A stretch of 64,000 nt of DNA from Cotesia glomerata. Lineage: Eukaryota; Arthropoda; Insecta; Hymenoptera; Braconidae. Below, one piece after another: positions 33,205-45,829 of the stretch. The stretch covers positions 806,001-870,000 of the forward strand of contig NC_058166.1 of assembly GCF_020080835.1 (NCBI RefSeq), read 5' to 3'. Under the pieces are notes generated by a model. The model had not been told where the DNA came from. It did not search any database and worked only from the letters and a program-made list of their open reading frames with translations. The translations under genes and the position numbers were made by a program. Each line of letters opens with the position of its first letter. Within the stretch, counting starts at the first letter, position 1.

Positions 33205-34925
33205 AATTTTAACGGTTCCCAAAAGCTTGGGAAGAAATATTAGTAATAAGTCCCATTAATAACATTAAAGGTCCAAAATTAATCATAGGGCCCAAAATAA
33301 CTTTTAAAATGAAAATTTTAACGATACAAAACTTGAATAAATATAATAAGGCCCAAAATATTTTTTTTTATTAAAAAATTGTGATCAAACAAAACAAATA
33401 TTTATTATAAACCTAATTGATGATAATGTAGGACCCAAAATAATTTATAAGGCCCAAAATAAAAATTTTTTTGAGTAAAAATTTAAATGATACAAATTAT
33501 CTATCAAATTATACAATTAAATTGTACAAATTATACCAAATAAGGCCCAAAATAACCACAAGGCCCAAATTATTTTTTTTAATTTGTGGATGAATTAAAC
33601 ATAAATTTCCATAATAAAACATATTAATAATAGTAAAAGGCCCAAAATAATTTATAAGGCCCATAATAGTATTAAGGCCCAAAAATTACAAGTGAAAATT
33701 TTAGCGACATAAAGCTTAAGTAGATACAATAAGGCCCAATAATAACACATAAGGCCCAAAATTTTTTTCAATAACAAATTTGTGACTAAATAAAATAAAT
33801 ATTCGTAAGAAGCCTAATTTGTAATAATGTAAGGCCCAAAATAATTTATAGGGGCCATAATAGTTATAAGGCCCAAAATAAAAATTTTGTGTAAAAATTT
33901 AAAATATACAAATCATCAATCAATTATACAATTAAATTGTACAAATTATTCAAAATTAGGCCCAAAATAACAATAAGGCCCAAATTGAATTTTTCAAATA
34001 AAATTTGTGGATACATAAAATATAAATTTTTACAATAAATCTCATTAATAATTGTATAAGTCCCAAATTAATTTATAAGGCCCATAATAGCCATAAGACC
34101 CAAAAATTTATTTCGAGCAAAATTAAAATTATACAAATTATATGCCACAGATCCCAAAATAGCAATAAGACCCAAAATAAACATAAGGCCCAATTTAACC
34201 ATAAGGCCCAAATTAAATTTTTTAAAATAAAATTTGTGCATAAATACAATATAAATTTTCATAATAAAATCCATTAATAACTGTATATGGCCCAAAATAA
34301 TTTATAAGGCCCGTAGTAGCAATAAAGCTTAAAATAACCATAAGGCCCAAATTAAATTTTTTCAAATAAAAAAATTTGTGGATAAATATAATATAAATTT
34401 TCATAATAAACCCCATTAATAATAGTACAAGGCCCAAAATAATTTATAAGGCCCATAATAGCAATAAGGCAAAAAAAATTTTTTTTGAGTAAACTTAAAA
34501 ATATACAAATAGCGCATGATGTCTTAAAATAAAAATAAGGCCTAAAATAACCATAAGGCCCAAATTAACCATAAGGTCCAAAGTAAATTTTTTTAATAAA
34601 AAATTTGTGGGTAAATACAATGTAAATATTCATAATAAAACCCATTAATAATTGCACAAGGCCCAAAATAATTTATAAGGTCCAAAATAACCATAAGGCC
34701 CAAATTAAATTTTTTCAAAAAAATTTGTGGATGTATGAAATATAAATTTTCATAATAAAACCTATTAATAATTATAAAAGGCCCAAAATAATTTATAAGG
34801 CCCAAAATAACCATAAGGCCCAAATTATTTTTTTTTCTTAATTTGTGGATGAATGAAATATAAATTTTCATAACAAATCCCATTAATGATTGTATAAGGC
34901 CCAAAATAATTCATAAGGCCCAAAA
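33205..34925 (-). repeat. GGGCCTTA phrase array, minus orientation
   Basis: ATAATTTATAAGGCCCA and CATAAGGCCCAAATTAAATT recur many times. There is a higher-order unit of about 150-170 bases containing CATAATAAAACCCATTAATA. Minus-strand frames here (PYTVINGFYYENLY-like) are the repeat translated. Confidence 0.85.
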
Positions 34926-34929
34926 TGCA

Positions 34930-35880
34930 AAAAAACAGTAAAAAAATTCCAGTTACTCTTGATCACGAACAAATGTTATCTTAAATTAAAAAATAATGAA
35001 ACTACCAGTAATTTAGTAATTTATCTTAACGATACTGTTATGTTAATTAAAAATAAAAGAATTTACCTTCTATATACGTATGTATATAGAAGTTTTAGAG
35101 CATAATAGTAATTATCTAAGTGATTCGAACTCTGACATAACAGTATGTGGAAAAGATTAAACAACAATATTATTATTTCATATCCGTGAGATTTTTTCTC
35201 GCAATTATTTATTTATAAATAAAATCCTAAGGAATTTCTTTTCTTTATAAATAAATTAATTCATCCTTAATCTCTCGATCGATTTTATTATACATAATAA
35301 TTAATATTAAATTTATATATTAACTACCAACTATAAAGGCCCATTGTTTACTAGGCATTTAATTAACCAATTAATTGAACAATAAAAATACCGTACTCTA
35401 TATATTTAATTATTTTTATAAAAAGTTGTTGCTTTTTTCGAAAGAGATATAAATAATTTTGTTTATAATTGAATACGCGATGCCGTGTGAAAGACTTACA
35501 AATTATCCAAGTAATCTGACCTTCTGTTTTGCTATTGCAACAAATATGTTACCGTATGTTACGCTGTATAAACGTTAAGTTAACGAGTAACCAGTGTAAG
35601 TTGTACAGTTATTCTTCATCACTTTTAAATAGTCTCACGTCACTTTTAGAATTGTTTTTTTTTTCGTTGGATTTTACTTTACTCAGACTCTCAACTCCTG
35701 ACTTACCATTTCTCAGAGATAAATTACTTTTGTTGAATAAATAAACCCGGTTGTTTTGTTAACATCTATACATGTTAATAAACACGTGTAATTATAGTTA
35801 TCATGATGTTTTTGTGATTTATGGTGTGATTTTTCGTTAACGAGACTTGTTACATGTTTTGTTTGTTTAGAAATTTAAAT
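34930..35880. other. Unassigned AT-rich stretch
   Basis: No recognisable gene. A 71-codon plus-strand frame at 35529 has no signal, family or splice context. Confidence 0.35.
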
Positions 35881-35884
35881 TGGA

Positions 35885-37625
35885 GGAAAAAAATTTTGGG
35901 CCTTATTTTTTTAAAATGGGCCTTGTTGTAAAAATGGGACTTATTTGGTAATTTAATGATTTTTTTAATTTGATAAAAACAAAGAACATATTTTTGGGTC
36001 TTATTTATCAAATTGGGCCTTATTTTGTAATTCAATAAAATTTTAATCGAATTAACAAAAATATTTTTGGGCCTTATTAAAAAATTGAGACTTATTTTGT
36101 AATTTAATAATTTTTTAATTCAATTAAAAACAAAATATTTTTGGGCCTTATTGTAAAGAATGAGACTTAGTTAGTCATGGAATGATATGTTAATTTAATA
36201 ACAAAATTTTCAAAAATTGGGGCCTTAATTTTAAAAATGGGTCTTATTGTGAAAATGGGACTTATTTTGAAATTTAATCATTTTTAGTTGAATTTTTAAA
36301 ATTTGAATTAAAAATAATTTTGGGCCTTATTTTTAAAACATGGGCCTTATCGCAAAATGTGGCTGTTTTTTAATTTAATAATTTTTAATTTGATTGAAAA
36401 AATTCAAACGAAATTATTTTTGGGTCTTTTTTTCAATATGGGCCTTATGGTAAAAAATGGGACTTATTTGGTCATATAACAAATCGTTAATTAAATAACA
36501 AAATTAAAAAAAAAATTAAGCCTTCATTTTAAAAATGGACCTTGTTGTAAAAATGGGACTTATTTTGAAATTTAAATCATTTTTAATTGAATTTTTAAAA
36601 ATTTAATTTAAAAATAATTTTGGGCCTTATTTAAAAATGGGACTTATTCTAAAAATGCGACTTATTTTGTAGTTTAATAGATTTAAATTTGATTTTAATA
36701 ACAAGGAAAAATATTTTTGGGCTTTATTTGTCAAAATGGGCCTTATTTTAAAAATGGAATGTTTCAAAATTCCATTGAAATATAATTTTGGGCCTTATAT
36801 TAATAAAGGGCCTTGTTCCAACTTTGTGCGTGATTATCTATTATACTTATGTTTGTTGCCGAGATATTAATTTATAAATAGGCCTTATGCGTTATTTTGG
36901 GCCTTATTTTTTATAAAATGGGCTTTATGGTTAATTTAAGGCCTTATATCGGTATTTGTTACAATTAATAACAATTTTCAATAGTAAAAAAATGTTTCTG
37001 GGCCTTATTCCAACTTAAGGCCCAATTTAGGCCTTATATGAATGATGGACCTTATTCCAACTTTTTGTGTGATTATATGTACATTTATATTTGTTACCAA
37101 GATATTACTTTAAAAATTGGCCTTATGCGTTATTTTGGGCCTTATTTTTTCAAAAATGAGCCTCATGATAAAATTGGACTTATTTTGCAATTTATATCAT
37201 TTTTATTTAAATAAAAATTCAAAAAATATTTGTGAGACTTATTTTTCAAAATGGGCCTTATAGTAGAAATGGGCCTTATTTCTACCATTTAATAACTTTT
37301 TAAATTTTATTCCAAAAAATAAAAACAAAAATATTTTGGGCCTTATATCAATGTTTGGGCTTTATGTTACAATATTTGGGCCTTATTTAAAAAGTTTCCT
37401 CTTGTGTGTTTGCTCTAAGTCACATTCTGGGCCTGACGAAAATTTTGGGACCTTACATCAATTTCTGGGCCTTATATTACAATTTTGGGACTTGTATGAA
37501 AATTTCTCTATTTGTTTTATCGAAGTTGCATTTTGGGCCTGGTGAAGATTTTTGGGCCTTATATTGAATTTTTTACTTTCAGGCGGTTCAGAAGATCTTG
37601 TTTTAAATTTTGGGCCTTAGATAAA
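35885..37625 (+). repeat. GGGCCTTA phrase array, plus orientation
   Basis: This is the longest plus-oriented block. Part of it (36790-37140) repeats the higher-order unit of 31265-32560, including CCAACTTTGTGCGTGATTAT. Confidence 0.85.
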
Positions 37626-37629
37626 AACT

Positions 37630-38400
37630 AAAAAACTAAATTCCATCGGAATTGATAGTAAATGCAAACATCTAGCGGAAATAACTCGTTGGGTAGTTAA
37701 TAACAAAATAAAACCTAAAAGAATAAGAAGAAGCATCTGGACAAGCCAACGCACTCTCAGTGGCAGTACTGAGTACTCAGTACTCAGTACTCAATACTCT
37801 CAATCGAGAGCTTGGGTCTACTCACTCAGAATTTACATACTTAGATAAACTACTAGTAAACCTTAACTGGAGCTCATGATTGCTCCCTTACTTGCCTGGT
37901 CACTATTTTTAAAATCCTTAAGCGTGTTCTCAGTCATGTACTTGTACTTGTACTTGTACTTACTATATACACTTCTCATTCCATCCGCTCATGAACGTGA
38001 CCAACGAGCAGCTATGCATAGTATACCAGGAGAAGAATCTACCTCTGTATCCTCTCGACCGCAAAACCGGAGAAATATTCACTACACTACACTAGTAAAG
38101 TCTAAAGAATTAAAATAAAATTCCTGTCCAATGGAAAGAGGGGACAAGAGATGCTGCCGAGATTTTACCTCCATTGTTTCTTCTGTCATTGATTAAATTC
38201 ATTATCATTATTTATTAGTACAGTGTACAAGCTTTTTTCTTTTATTACAGAAGGTTCAACGGACTATACACTTTTTTTATTGACCTCTTTACGTTTTTTG
38301 AGCAACGGTTTTTGTTTGTTGGGAAATATATTACGGTTGATACGAACAAGGAACCATAACGCCTTAATTTCGGAGCCAAATGTGACATAAGGCCCCGTAA
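37630..38400. other. Unassigned island with short tandem motifs
   Basis: TACTCAGTACTCAGTACTCA (37777-37800) and four GTACTT repeats (about 37940-37963) lie in DNA richer in C and G than its flanks. An 80-codon frame from 37876 to 38118 has a hydrophobic N-terminal half, part of which is encoded by the GTACTT repeat. It may be a first exon or chance. Confidence 0.35.
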
Positions 38401-38439
38401 TATTTAAAAATGCCCAAATTTTGCTATAATTAGCAATTT

Positions 38440-39256
38440 TTGGGGGCGTAGGAATTTTAGGAAAATTCTTAGGAGATTTGCAAAAGTACCACGTAGTTTT
38501 TTAGTTTAGAATGTCTAGATGATAATCCCAGTGCCGAAGACATAAAAAGTTAATTTTAATTAATTTTTTTTGGGATTTAAACCTCAAAAATAGCTATAAG
38601 GCTAAGAAGAGATTTTTGGAATTTTTTTGAAAGCAATAATTTAGGAACAAAATTTTTTTTTAGGGGTCTGATTAATGACTTTGATAGGAAATTTTCTCCT
38701 CTATAAAAAATGTTTCTTATGATTTTTTGATCAACGATAGTTTTGAAGATAGAGAGATTAAAGTTTAATTTTAAAGAAATTTTGAGTTTTTTACTGGGGG
38801 CGTAGGAATTTTAGGAAAATTCTTAGGAGATTTGCAAAAGTACCACGTAGTTTTTTAGTTTAGAGTGTCTAGATGATAATCCCAGTGCCGAAGACATAAA
38901 AAGTTAATTTTAATTAATTTTTTTTGGGCCTTAAACCTTCAAAATAGCTATAAGGCTTAAAAGTGATTTTTTGAATTTTTTGAAAAGCAATAATTTAGGA
39001 AGAAAAATTTTATTTTAGGGGTTTGATTAATGATTTTGATAGGAAATTTTCTCTATAAAAAATGTTTCTTATGATTTTTTTATAAATGATAGTTTTGAAG
39101 ATAGAGAGGTTAAAGTTTAATTTTAAGGAAATTTCGAGTTTTTGACTGGGGTCGTAGGAATTTTAGGAAAATTCTTAGGAGATTTGCAAAAGAAGCTTAT
39201 AGTTTTTTAGTTTAAGGTGTCTATATGATAATCCCAGTGCCGAAGACATAAAAAGT
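38440..39256 (+). repeat. ~355-bp satellite block A (plus orientation)
   Basis: GGGGGCGTAGGAATTTTAGG recurs at about 38442, 38795 and 39147, each followed by TTCTTAGGAGATTTGCAAAA and GTGCCGAAGACATAAAAAGT. There are about 2.3 units. Confidence 0.85.
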
Positions 39257-39259
39257 TCG

Positions 39260-39820
39260 GGGTAAGACGGTCAGCAGAAACTGTAGAAAAATTAAGATAT
39301 CGAGATTGAAAGCCGTGATCTGAAAAAAAATTCGAATAAGTGTATATATTTTATTCATATATATAATAACAATAACGAGGAATAATAAAATAATAAAAAT
39401 TGGCAAGTAGCCGGGAATAAACATAAAAAGCAGGAGTATTGTATGCCCAAGCGAAACGGATCGAGAATGAAGATAGAAGAAGAATAATCGGTATGAATTT
39501 ACCGTGAAAATTTCTACAGCCACTAACTCTCGATCCCTCTTTTTTCTTATATTTTACCTTTATACTTTGTATTTTATATTACTTTTATTTAACTCGCCCG
39601 GCCTTTTCATTCTCTTTGATACTTGATAAAAAAAAACTAACTGAGAAAACAAAACAGTTTCATCTTGGCTGTTTACTTTATTTTCTGTAAATAATCTCAG
39701 TAAAATATTTATTCTGTCCTTGGTAATAATAAATGATAAATCTATTATTTCAAGGGTAATATTAATAAATTTTTATTGTTATGTCAAATTATTTTTTTCT
39801 GTGAGATAAAATTATCTCAA
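39260..39820. other. Unassigned stretch after satellite A
   Basis: A 100-codon hydrophobic minus-strand frame (39221-39523) overlaps the satellite end and is probably not a gene. Otherwise the DNA is AT-rich. Confidence 0.35.
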
Positions 39821-39821
39821 G

Positions 39822-40965
39822 AGGCCCAAAAAAATTTTTACTGATAAAATTAAAATAATTATGACGAAAAGTTAAAAATAAAAATTTTTTTCTACAAGGC
39901 TAAAATGTATCCAAAAGGCCCAAAATGGCACATAAGGCCCAATATCGAGATTAATGTCATTTTTAAAGGTATTGATTAGTAACTAAAAATGAAATTTTTA
40001 AAAAATAAGTCCCAAAAATTTCAACAAGACATAAAATAACTAATAAGACCCAAAAATTGTCATTAGGCCCAAAAATTTTTTGGTTTGTTAAAAAAAATAA
40101 AACTTTAATTACAACACTTTTTATCTACAAGACCTAAAAAAATCTTCTAGGGCCCAACATTTATCATAAGGCCCAAAAAATTTAGTAAATTTATTTTCAT
40201 TGAATTAAAATATCTATTTAAAAATAATAATCCTCAACAAAGCCCAAAATTCATAATAAGGCCCAGAAATTTTCATAAGACCCAAAAATTTATTGCAAGA
40301 TTTTTTTTATGAAATTGAAAGATTTACTTACAAATAATATGTCTCAAAAGTCCCAAAATTTATTCTAAGGCCCAAAAATTTAGTACAGTAATTTCCATAA
40401 AATTGAAAAATCTATTTAAAAATAATATTCCTCAATAAGGCCCCAAATTCATTATAAGTCCCAAAAATTCTTATAAGGCCCAATAATGTATTGCAAGAAT
40501 TTTTATTAAATTTGAAGAATCACTAACAAATAATATTATTTAACAAGTCCGAAAATTTATTGTAAGGCCCAAAAATTCTCATAAGGCCCAAAAATTTATT
40601 ACAGGAATTTTTAAACAATTTAAAGATTTACTTATAAGTAATATTTTTCAAAAGTCCCAAAATTTACTGCAAGGCCCAAAATTCTTATAAGGCCCAAAAA
40701 GTCTGATAAGGCCCAAAAATTTGTTACAATAATTTTTTTAATTAAATTTAAAGATTTGCTTACACATAATATTCTTCAATAGTACCGAAAATTCACGACA
40801 AGGCCCAAAAATTCTAATAAGGCCCAAAAATTTATTACAAGAATTTTTTTTATTAAATTTGAAGATTTACTTACTAATAATATTCCTCAACAAGTCCCAA
40901 AATTCATTGTAAGGCCCAAAAATTCTCATAAGGCCCAAAATAATTTTTTTTCTAAAAAAATTAAT
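39822..40965 (-). repeat. GGGCCTTA phrase array, minus orientation
   Basis: AAGGCCCAAAAATT phrases recur throughout, with a higher-order unit of about 115-120 bases (ATTGAAGATTTACTTAC, AATAATATTCCTCAACAAG). Confidence 0.85.
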
Positions 40966-40969
40966 AAAT

Positions 40970-41830
40970 TCCTCTACCGAAGATAGTTCCCATCTAAATT
41001 AAGCCCTGGAATTTTATAATTAATAATTACAATAGTAATTATTTTTTCTCCGTGAGCTCTTTTAAAATCTAATTACACGAGCAAATAAATTTGCATCGTG
41101 CGTGTTTATTCACTTGAGTACCACCTACGATTGCGTGCTCCTACATATTTATAGATATTATTTAAATGTAAACTCTCATTCTCATTCTCATTCTTATTCT
41201 CAATTCTAATTATCGTGATCGTGCCTATCTTATTTTTTCCCCTTTAACTTCAATTTTCATTACCATCTTATCGAGTTAATACACACTTATTATTATTATT
41301 ATTTCTATTCAAACACGAGTTTTTTTTTCAAAGGTATCAAACCGACAAATTTTCTTTTGATACAATATATTTTATTAACTCTGACGCGAGTAAATTAACA
41401 CCTGGCGTATCACCGCATCCATTTCATCTCTCATCGCTCAAGTTCATCGTCCCGAGGTGATAAAATTCTTCGAGGAAAAACCTTTTATTTATTTTATGGA
41501 TAAGAATACGACTGATGAGTAAAAGTATTTTGTAACTCCGCCTGATGACTAGAGAAATTTATTATTATTATTATTATTATTATCATAGCTATCGTCTGTT
41601 AGAATTTTTGATAAAAAATTAATTACATTTAACTGATCGAGTCTGTCAAAAATTTGTCTGTAATGATTTTCTATTTCCCGTACGATAGTTTAAAGATTTT
41701 TATTGGGACAATAAACAAGATAAATTTTATTAGACTAGTAGAAAAATAAATTACAATTTTTTTTTTTCTAAAATAAAGTAGTAATTGACTAAATTTTGAA
41801 TTTTAGTGTTGAAAAATATTTTTGACCATT
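40970..41830. other. Unassigned AT-rich stretch with small microsatellites
   Basis: TCTCATTCTCATTCTCATTC occurs near 41177 and (ATT)n near 41560-41583. No gene is supported. Confidence 0.4.
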
Positions 41831-41832
41831 TT

Positions 41833-42306
41833 ACCCCGAACTTTTTATGTCTTCGGCACTGGGATTATCATCTAGACACTATAAACTAAGAAACTACGTG
41901 GTACTTTTGCAAATCTCCTAAGAATTTTCCTAAAATTCCTACGCCCCCAGTCAAAAATTCAAAATTTCCTTAAAATTAAACTTTAACCTCTCTATCATCA
42001 AAACTATCGTTTGTCAAAAAATTCACAAGAAACCTTTTTTATAGAGGAGAAAATTTCCTATCAAAATCATTAAACTTCTGAAAAAAAATTTTGTTTCTAA
42101 ATTATTGCGTTTCAAAAATTCCAAAAATCACTTCTAAGCCTTGTAGCTATTTTTGAGGTTTAAGGCCCAAAAAAAATTAATTAAAATTAACTTTTTATGT
42201 CTTCGGCACTGGGATTATCATCTAGGCACTCTAAACTAAAAAACTACGTGGTACTTTTGCAAATCTCCTAAGAATTTTCCTAAAATTCCTACGCCCCCAG
42301 TCAAAA
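41833..42306 (-). repeat. ~355-bp satellite block B (minus orientation)
   Basis: CTTTTTATGTCTTCGGCACT recurs at about 41844 and 42190. The first copy is preceded by ACCCCGAA, the complement of the TTCGGGGT that ends block A. Blocks A and B thus form an inverted pair around 39257-41832. Confidence 0.85.
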
Positions 42307-42894
42307 ACTCCTATTTTAAACTTTCATTACAAATAGCTCGGAATTTTGTCAGTCAAGGACGGGCAAGGTCTCTGTAATTAAAGTTCAACGACCGAGAGTA
42401 CTCTATGTGTGTGCTAGCAAACAGGTCTCCACCATATGTCGATCAGAATCTCGTATATTAAGACTTGTCCATGCTAATAATAAACGATGATTCCAGTTGA
42501 CCGTTCACGCATCACAGCTCTCGCTTAGATTACACCGCGCATTAAAAAACTACGGAATCCGGTCTCTGGTTTCTACTTCGTCCTCGCTATGTTAGATCGA
42601 TCAACAAAATGGCGGGCTGGTATTAAATTTTCTACAAGCACCAGCGCCATCTGCTGGGAAAAAGTATTTAACCCGAAAAATAGCCAGAAAATTGCGGAAT
42701 AAAAAACGGTTTTGTAATTAAACCTCTATACGGAAGCGTATTAAGATTCTGAGGATTAAGAGCAATAATATAAAAAGTCTAGGTGGAATAGAAGTTAACC
42801 AGAGGACACTAGTCACGCTTCATGCCAATTTAACTCTGCACGCGCGGGCAACTCGGCTCTTTTTATTTAACTTCCGAGTCGATGAGAAAAAAAT
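42307..42894. other. Unassigned single-copy island
   Basis: The stretch is richer in G and C than most intergenic DNA, around 42330-42660. No long frame. It may be a promoter or untranslated exon. Confidence 0.35.
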
Positions 42895-43525
42895 ATAATA
42901 ATAACAAATTAGTCACCGTATTAATATACATGTTACATTACGGTAATGCTACTTCTGAATTTAACGGATTTTAATTCGAGTGTTTAGAAGTTTTTATGGG
43001 GGCGTAGGAATTTTAAGAAAATTCTTAGGAGATTTGCAAAAGTACCCGTAGTTTCTTAGTTTAGAGTATCTAGATGATAATTCTAGTGCCGAAGACATAA
43101 AAAGTTTATTTTAATTAATTTTTTTTGGGCCTTAAACCTCAAAAATAGCTACAAGGCTTAGAAGTGATTTTTGGAATTTTTTGAAAAGCAATAATTTAGG
43201 AACAAAATTTTTTTTTAGAAGTTTGATCAATTATTTTGATAGAAAATTCTCTCCTCTATAAAAAAAGTTGCTCATAATTTTTTGATAAACGATAGTTTTG
43301 AAATTAGAGAGGTTAAAGTTTAATTTTAAGGAAATTTTGAGGTTTTGACTGGGGGCGTAGGAATTTTAGGAAAATTCTTAGGAGATTTGCAAAAGTACTA
43401 CGTAGTTTTTTAGTTTAGAGTGCCTAGATGATAATCCCAGTGCCGAAGACATAAAAAGTTAATTTTAATTAATTTTTTTTGGGCCTTAAAACTCGAAAAT
43501 AGCTATAAGGCTTAGAAGTGATATT
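42895..43525 (+). repeat. Inverted flank plus ~360-bp satellite block C
   Basis: ACAAATTAGTCACCGTATTA and the following ~95 bases appear in inverse at 47228-47325. They are followed by satellite units starting at about 42996 and 43356. Confidence 0.8.
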
Positions 43526-43529
43526 TAAA

Positions 43530-43985
43530 TTTTGTTTGTTTATTTTTAATATTATTTCTTATAGAATTTTAGGGCTTATTGACGGAAAATAAACCAAAAC
43601 AGAGGGCTTATTTACAGAATACAAAAACAATGATTATTTTCTTTATCCGCGGTTATTTCAAGCGTTACGTCGTAAAGTATTTTATTTCGTAGCTTCTCGT
43701 AAAAAATAACGACGCGAATTTTCCATTTCCGTCTGCTCAACGCTTAAAAGACATTGTTATTTTTTTGTAAGTCGTTATTATATATTATGCCACTAGTAAT
43801 AGTAATATCTGTAATCAGAAGTCAGAGATGTTGCCGTAGAGTTGCGTGCCGACACCAATCAACGGAAGAATCACGAGCGCTCTTTAAGTTCACGGTCGGT
43901 CAAGGACTCAACAGTTTTTAAGTTTTTAAATTTAGCCCGTTATCTTAGATCGAAAGTTTTGGTAATTTTTAAAACTTTTCAAAAC
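43530..43985. other. Unassigned single-copy stretch
   Basis: A moderately GC-containing island at 43640-43910 with no coding frame. Confidence 0.35.
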
Positions 43986-43989
43986 TTAA

Positions 43990-44760
43990 CATAACTAAAA
44001 CAAGTCATATGTAAATAAATTAATTTTATCCAGAAAATTATTGGTCAGAAAAAAAAGTTTTGAAACAAAAGTTGTAGCTTGTTTTTATACAAGGCCAATA
44101 AAATTTGGCCGGTTCAAAAAAATTGAATAGGGAAAAAGTTATGGTCCTTTTTTAATCTACATGTAAAACCAAATTAGCTTATATTGAATTAAGGATTTTT
44201 TTTAATTATCTGGGAAATTTTTGGTCGCTTCGAAAAACTTTGGGACAAAAGTTGTAGCATTTGATGATACAAATCCAAAAAAATTAGTCCGGTTCCAAAA
44301 TTTTGATCCGAAAAAAAGTTTTTCCGTTTTCACCTATAATTTCCGCAAAAAACTTCCATTATTTCTTCAGAATGTTGTTAGATTTTTTTCAAACCTTACA
44401 TTGAAAGTTATCAACAATGAAATCCTATGACAGGAGGAGGAGACCCTCCCCCCAGTTCCTCAAACTTGCAGAAAAAAAATTATGCTACTTTTTTAATCTA
44501 CATGTAAAACCAAATTATATATTGAATTAAGGATTTTTTTCAATTATCTGGGAAATTTTTGGTCGCACAAAAAACTTTGGGACAAAAGTTGTAGCATTTG
44601 ATGATACAAATCCAAAAAAATTAGTCCGGTTCGAAAATTTTGATCCGAAAAAAAGTTTTTCCGTTTTCACCTATAATTTCGGCAAAAAACCTACTATTTC
44701 TTCAGAAACTTGTTAGATTTTTTTCAAACCACCAATGACAGGAGGGAACCTCCCCCTCCA
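43990..44760. repeat. ACAAAAGTTGTAGC repeat, two tandem units, inverted copy at 47.8-48.2 kb
   Basis: GGACAAAAGTTGTAGCATTT and AAATTAGTCCGGTTC occur at about 44245 and 44578, and a first diverged unit is at 44060. The reverse complement is at 47810-48210. The 69-codon frame at 44221 lies in the repeat. Confidence 0.8.
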
Positions 44761-44764
44761 GTTC

Positions 44765-45825
44765 CTCAAGCTTTTATTCTCAATCACAAACCCTGGTTTC
44801 CTCCAGAACCTCATCGGATAAAGAAATCAGCTTAGCGACCGGGGATAGTTGGGTAATTTGCGATAATTATTGTTATTACCCGTCTGGAGCGATCATCTGG
44901 TGCAATGACACGATCGAGTGTCCTTGGAGGCGCATCTACCTAACATTCACGGGAAATATATTTCCCACACGATATTAAAGAGGCAAACACTTGAGCAAGG
45001 GTCGAGGTCACTTAAAACCGTTTAATTTGACCGATCCTTGGGGAAGGGTCTTGGACTTAACTGTGGTTTGTTAAAAGATTGCCGTTACGGCACATGTGCC
45101 CCTTGCGCCGGAGAACAAAGGTACCTAACCTAAGCCAATGTCTCCAGTAGAGCGGCTCCAGAGCGTGTCGTAAATTTCTATTCCGTTGGCAAAAACTTCC
45201 TCATTGCTATGGCGCCCAATTTGACCTTGATCGATCGGGAAACCTCGGAAATCACCCCGAAACTCTCTTAAAGTCGTTGCTCTCAAGTCGTGTCTTGGTA
45301 AATTGAAAATTACGTATATTGTTAACGTGCCTCGGTGTGTTAACCCTAGCTTAACGTCACCCATTATATTATTTTTATCACAAGCTACTCGATCATTAGT
45401 GGCGAGTTCTTTGTCTGCCTCCAGGCCAAACAACTTTTTTTGCTTTTCCATTAACATCATAGATTTTTTATTGCTTTTTAATCCTTTTAGCCAGCGACTC
45501 AGTGACCTTGGAAGGTTGCAAACGCACACTTTCATACACATATCCGCTGATAACTATCTGAGTTATTACTCACAATCATCACGGTAGCGTCACGGTATTT
45601 AAACAAATTGCATCATAGTCTCCTGGAACTATATGCACTCCTTATTGATCCTAATCGCCTTTTTTTGAGGTCAATATCTCCTCTTGGCGCCAGGTCTCAT
45701 TAGACTTAATAGCTCCGTAGTTTGGAAAATTAGGGTCTGTTTTGTGAACCAAAAATTCTGACAGAAAATTGTCTTCCGGTTAGAATGACACCCAGATCGA
45801 GTTCTTGGGGTAGTTAGGACCAGAG
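44765..45825. other. Single-copy island containing the uncertain frame
   Basis: It is clearly richer in G and C than its flanks and free of phrase repeats. Apart from the 45125-45541 frame nothing is identified. Confidence 0.35.
45125..45541 (-). CDS. Uncertain 138-codon frame, possible exon or remnant
   Basis: This open frame lies in single-copy DNA between repeats. I do not recognise it with confidence. The middle part, GDVKLGLTHRGTLTIYVI, loosely resembles the first strands of a C2 domain as found in synaptic proteins such as RIM or synaptotagmins, preceded by a lysine-rich linker. The rest has no C2 continuation, and no convincing splice pair was fixed. A 94-codon frame exists on the opposite strand over part of it, which weakens the case. 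Confidence 0.2.
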   Translation of the reverse strand: MCMKVCVCNLPRSLSRWLKGLKSNKKSMMLMEKQKKLFGLEADKELATNDRVACDKNNIMGDVKLGLTHRGTLTIYVIFNLPRHDLRATTLREFRGDFRGFPIDQGQIGRHSNEEVFANGIEIYDTLWSRSTGDIGLG

Positions 45826-45829
45826 TAAA

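Noticed and set aside
34068..34904. Three overlapping minus-strand frames with GLMVILGLINYFGP motifs
   Set aside because: They are translations of the GGGCCTTA array; the motif follows the DNA phrase.
37876..38118. Possible small secreted protein with hydrophobic N-terminus
   Set aside because: Part of the hydrophobic run is encoded by a GTACTT tandem repeat, and there is no family or splice support; left as an unassigned island.
39221..39523. 100-codon hydrophobic minus-strand frame
   Set aside because: It overlaps the satellite end and its hydrophobicity comes from AT-rich composition.
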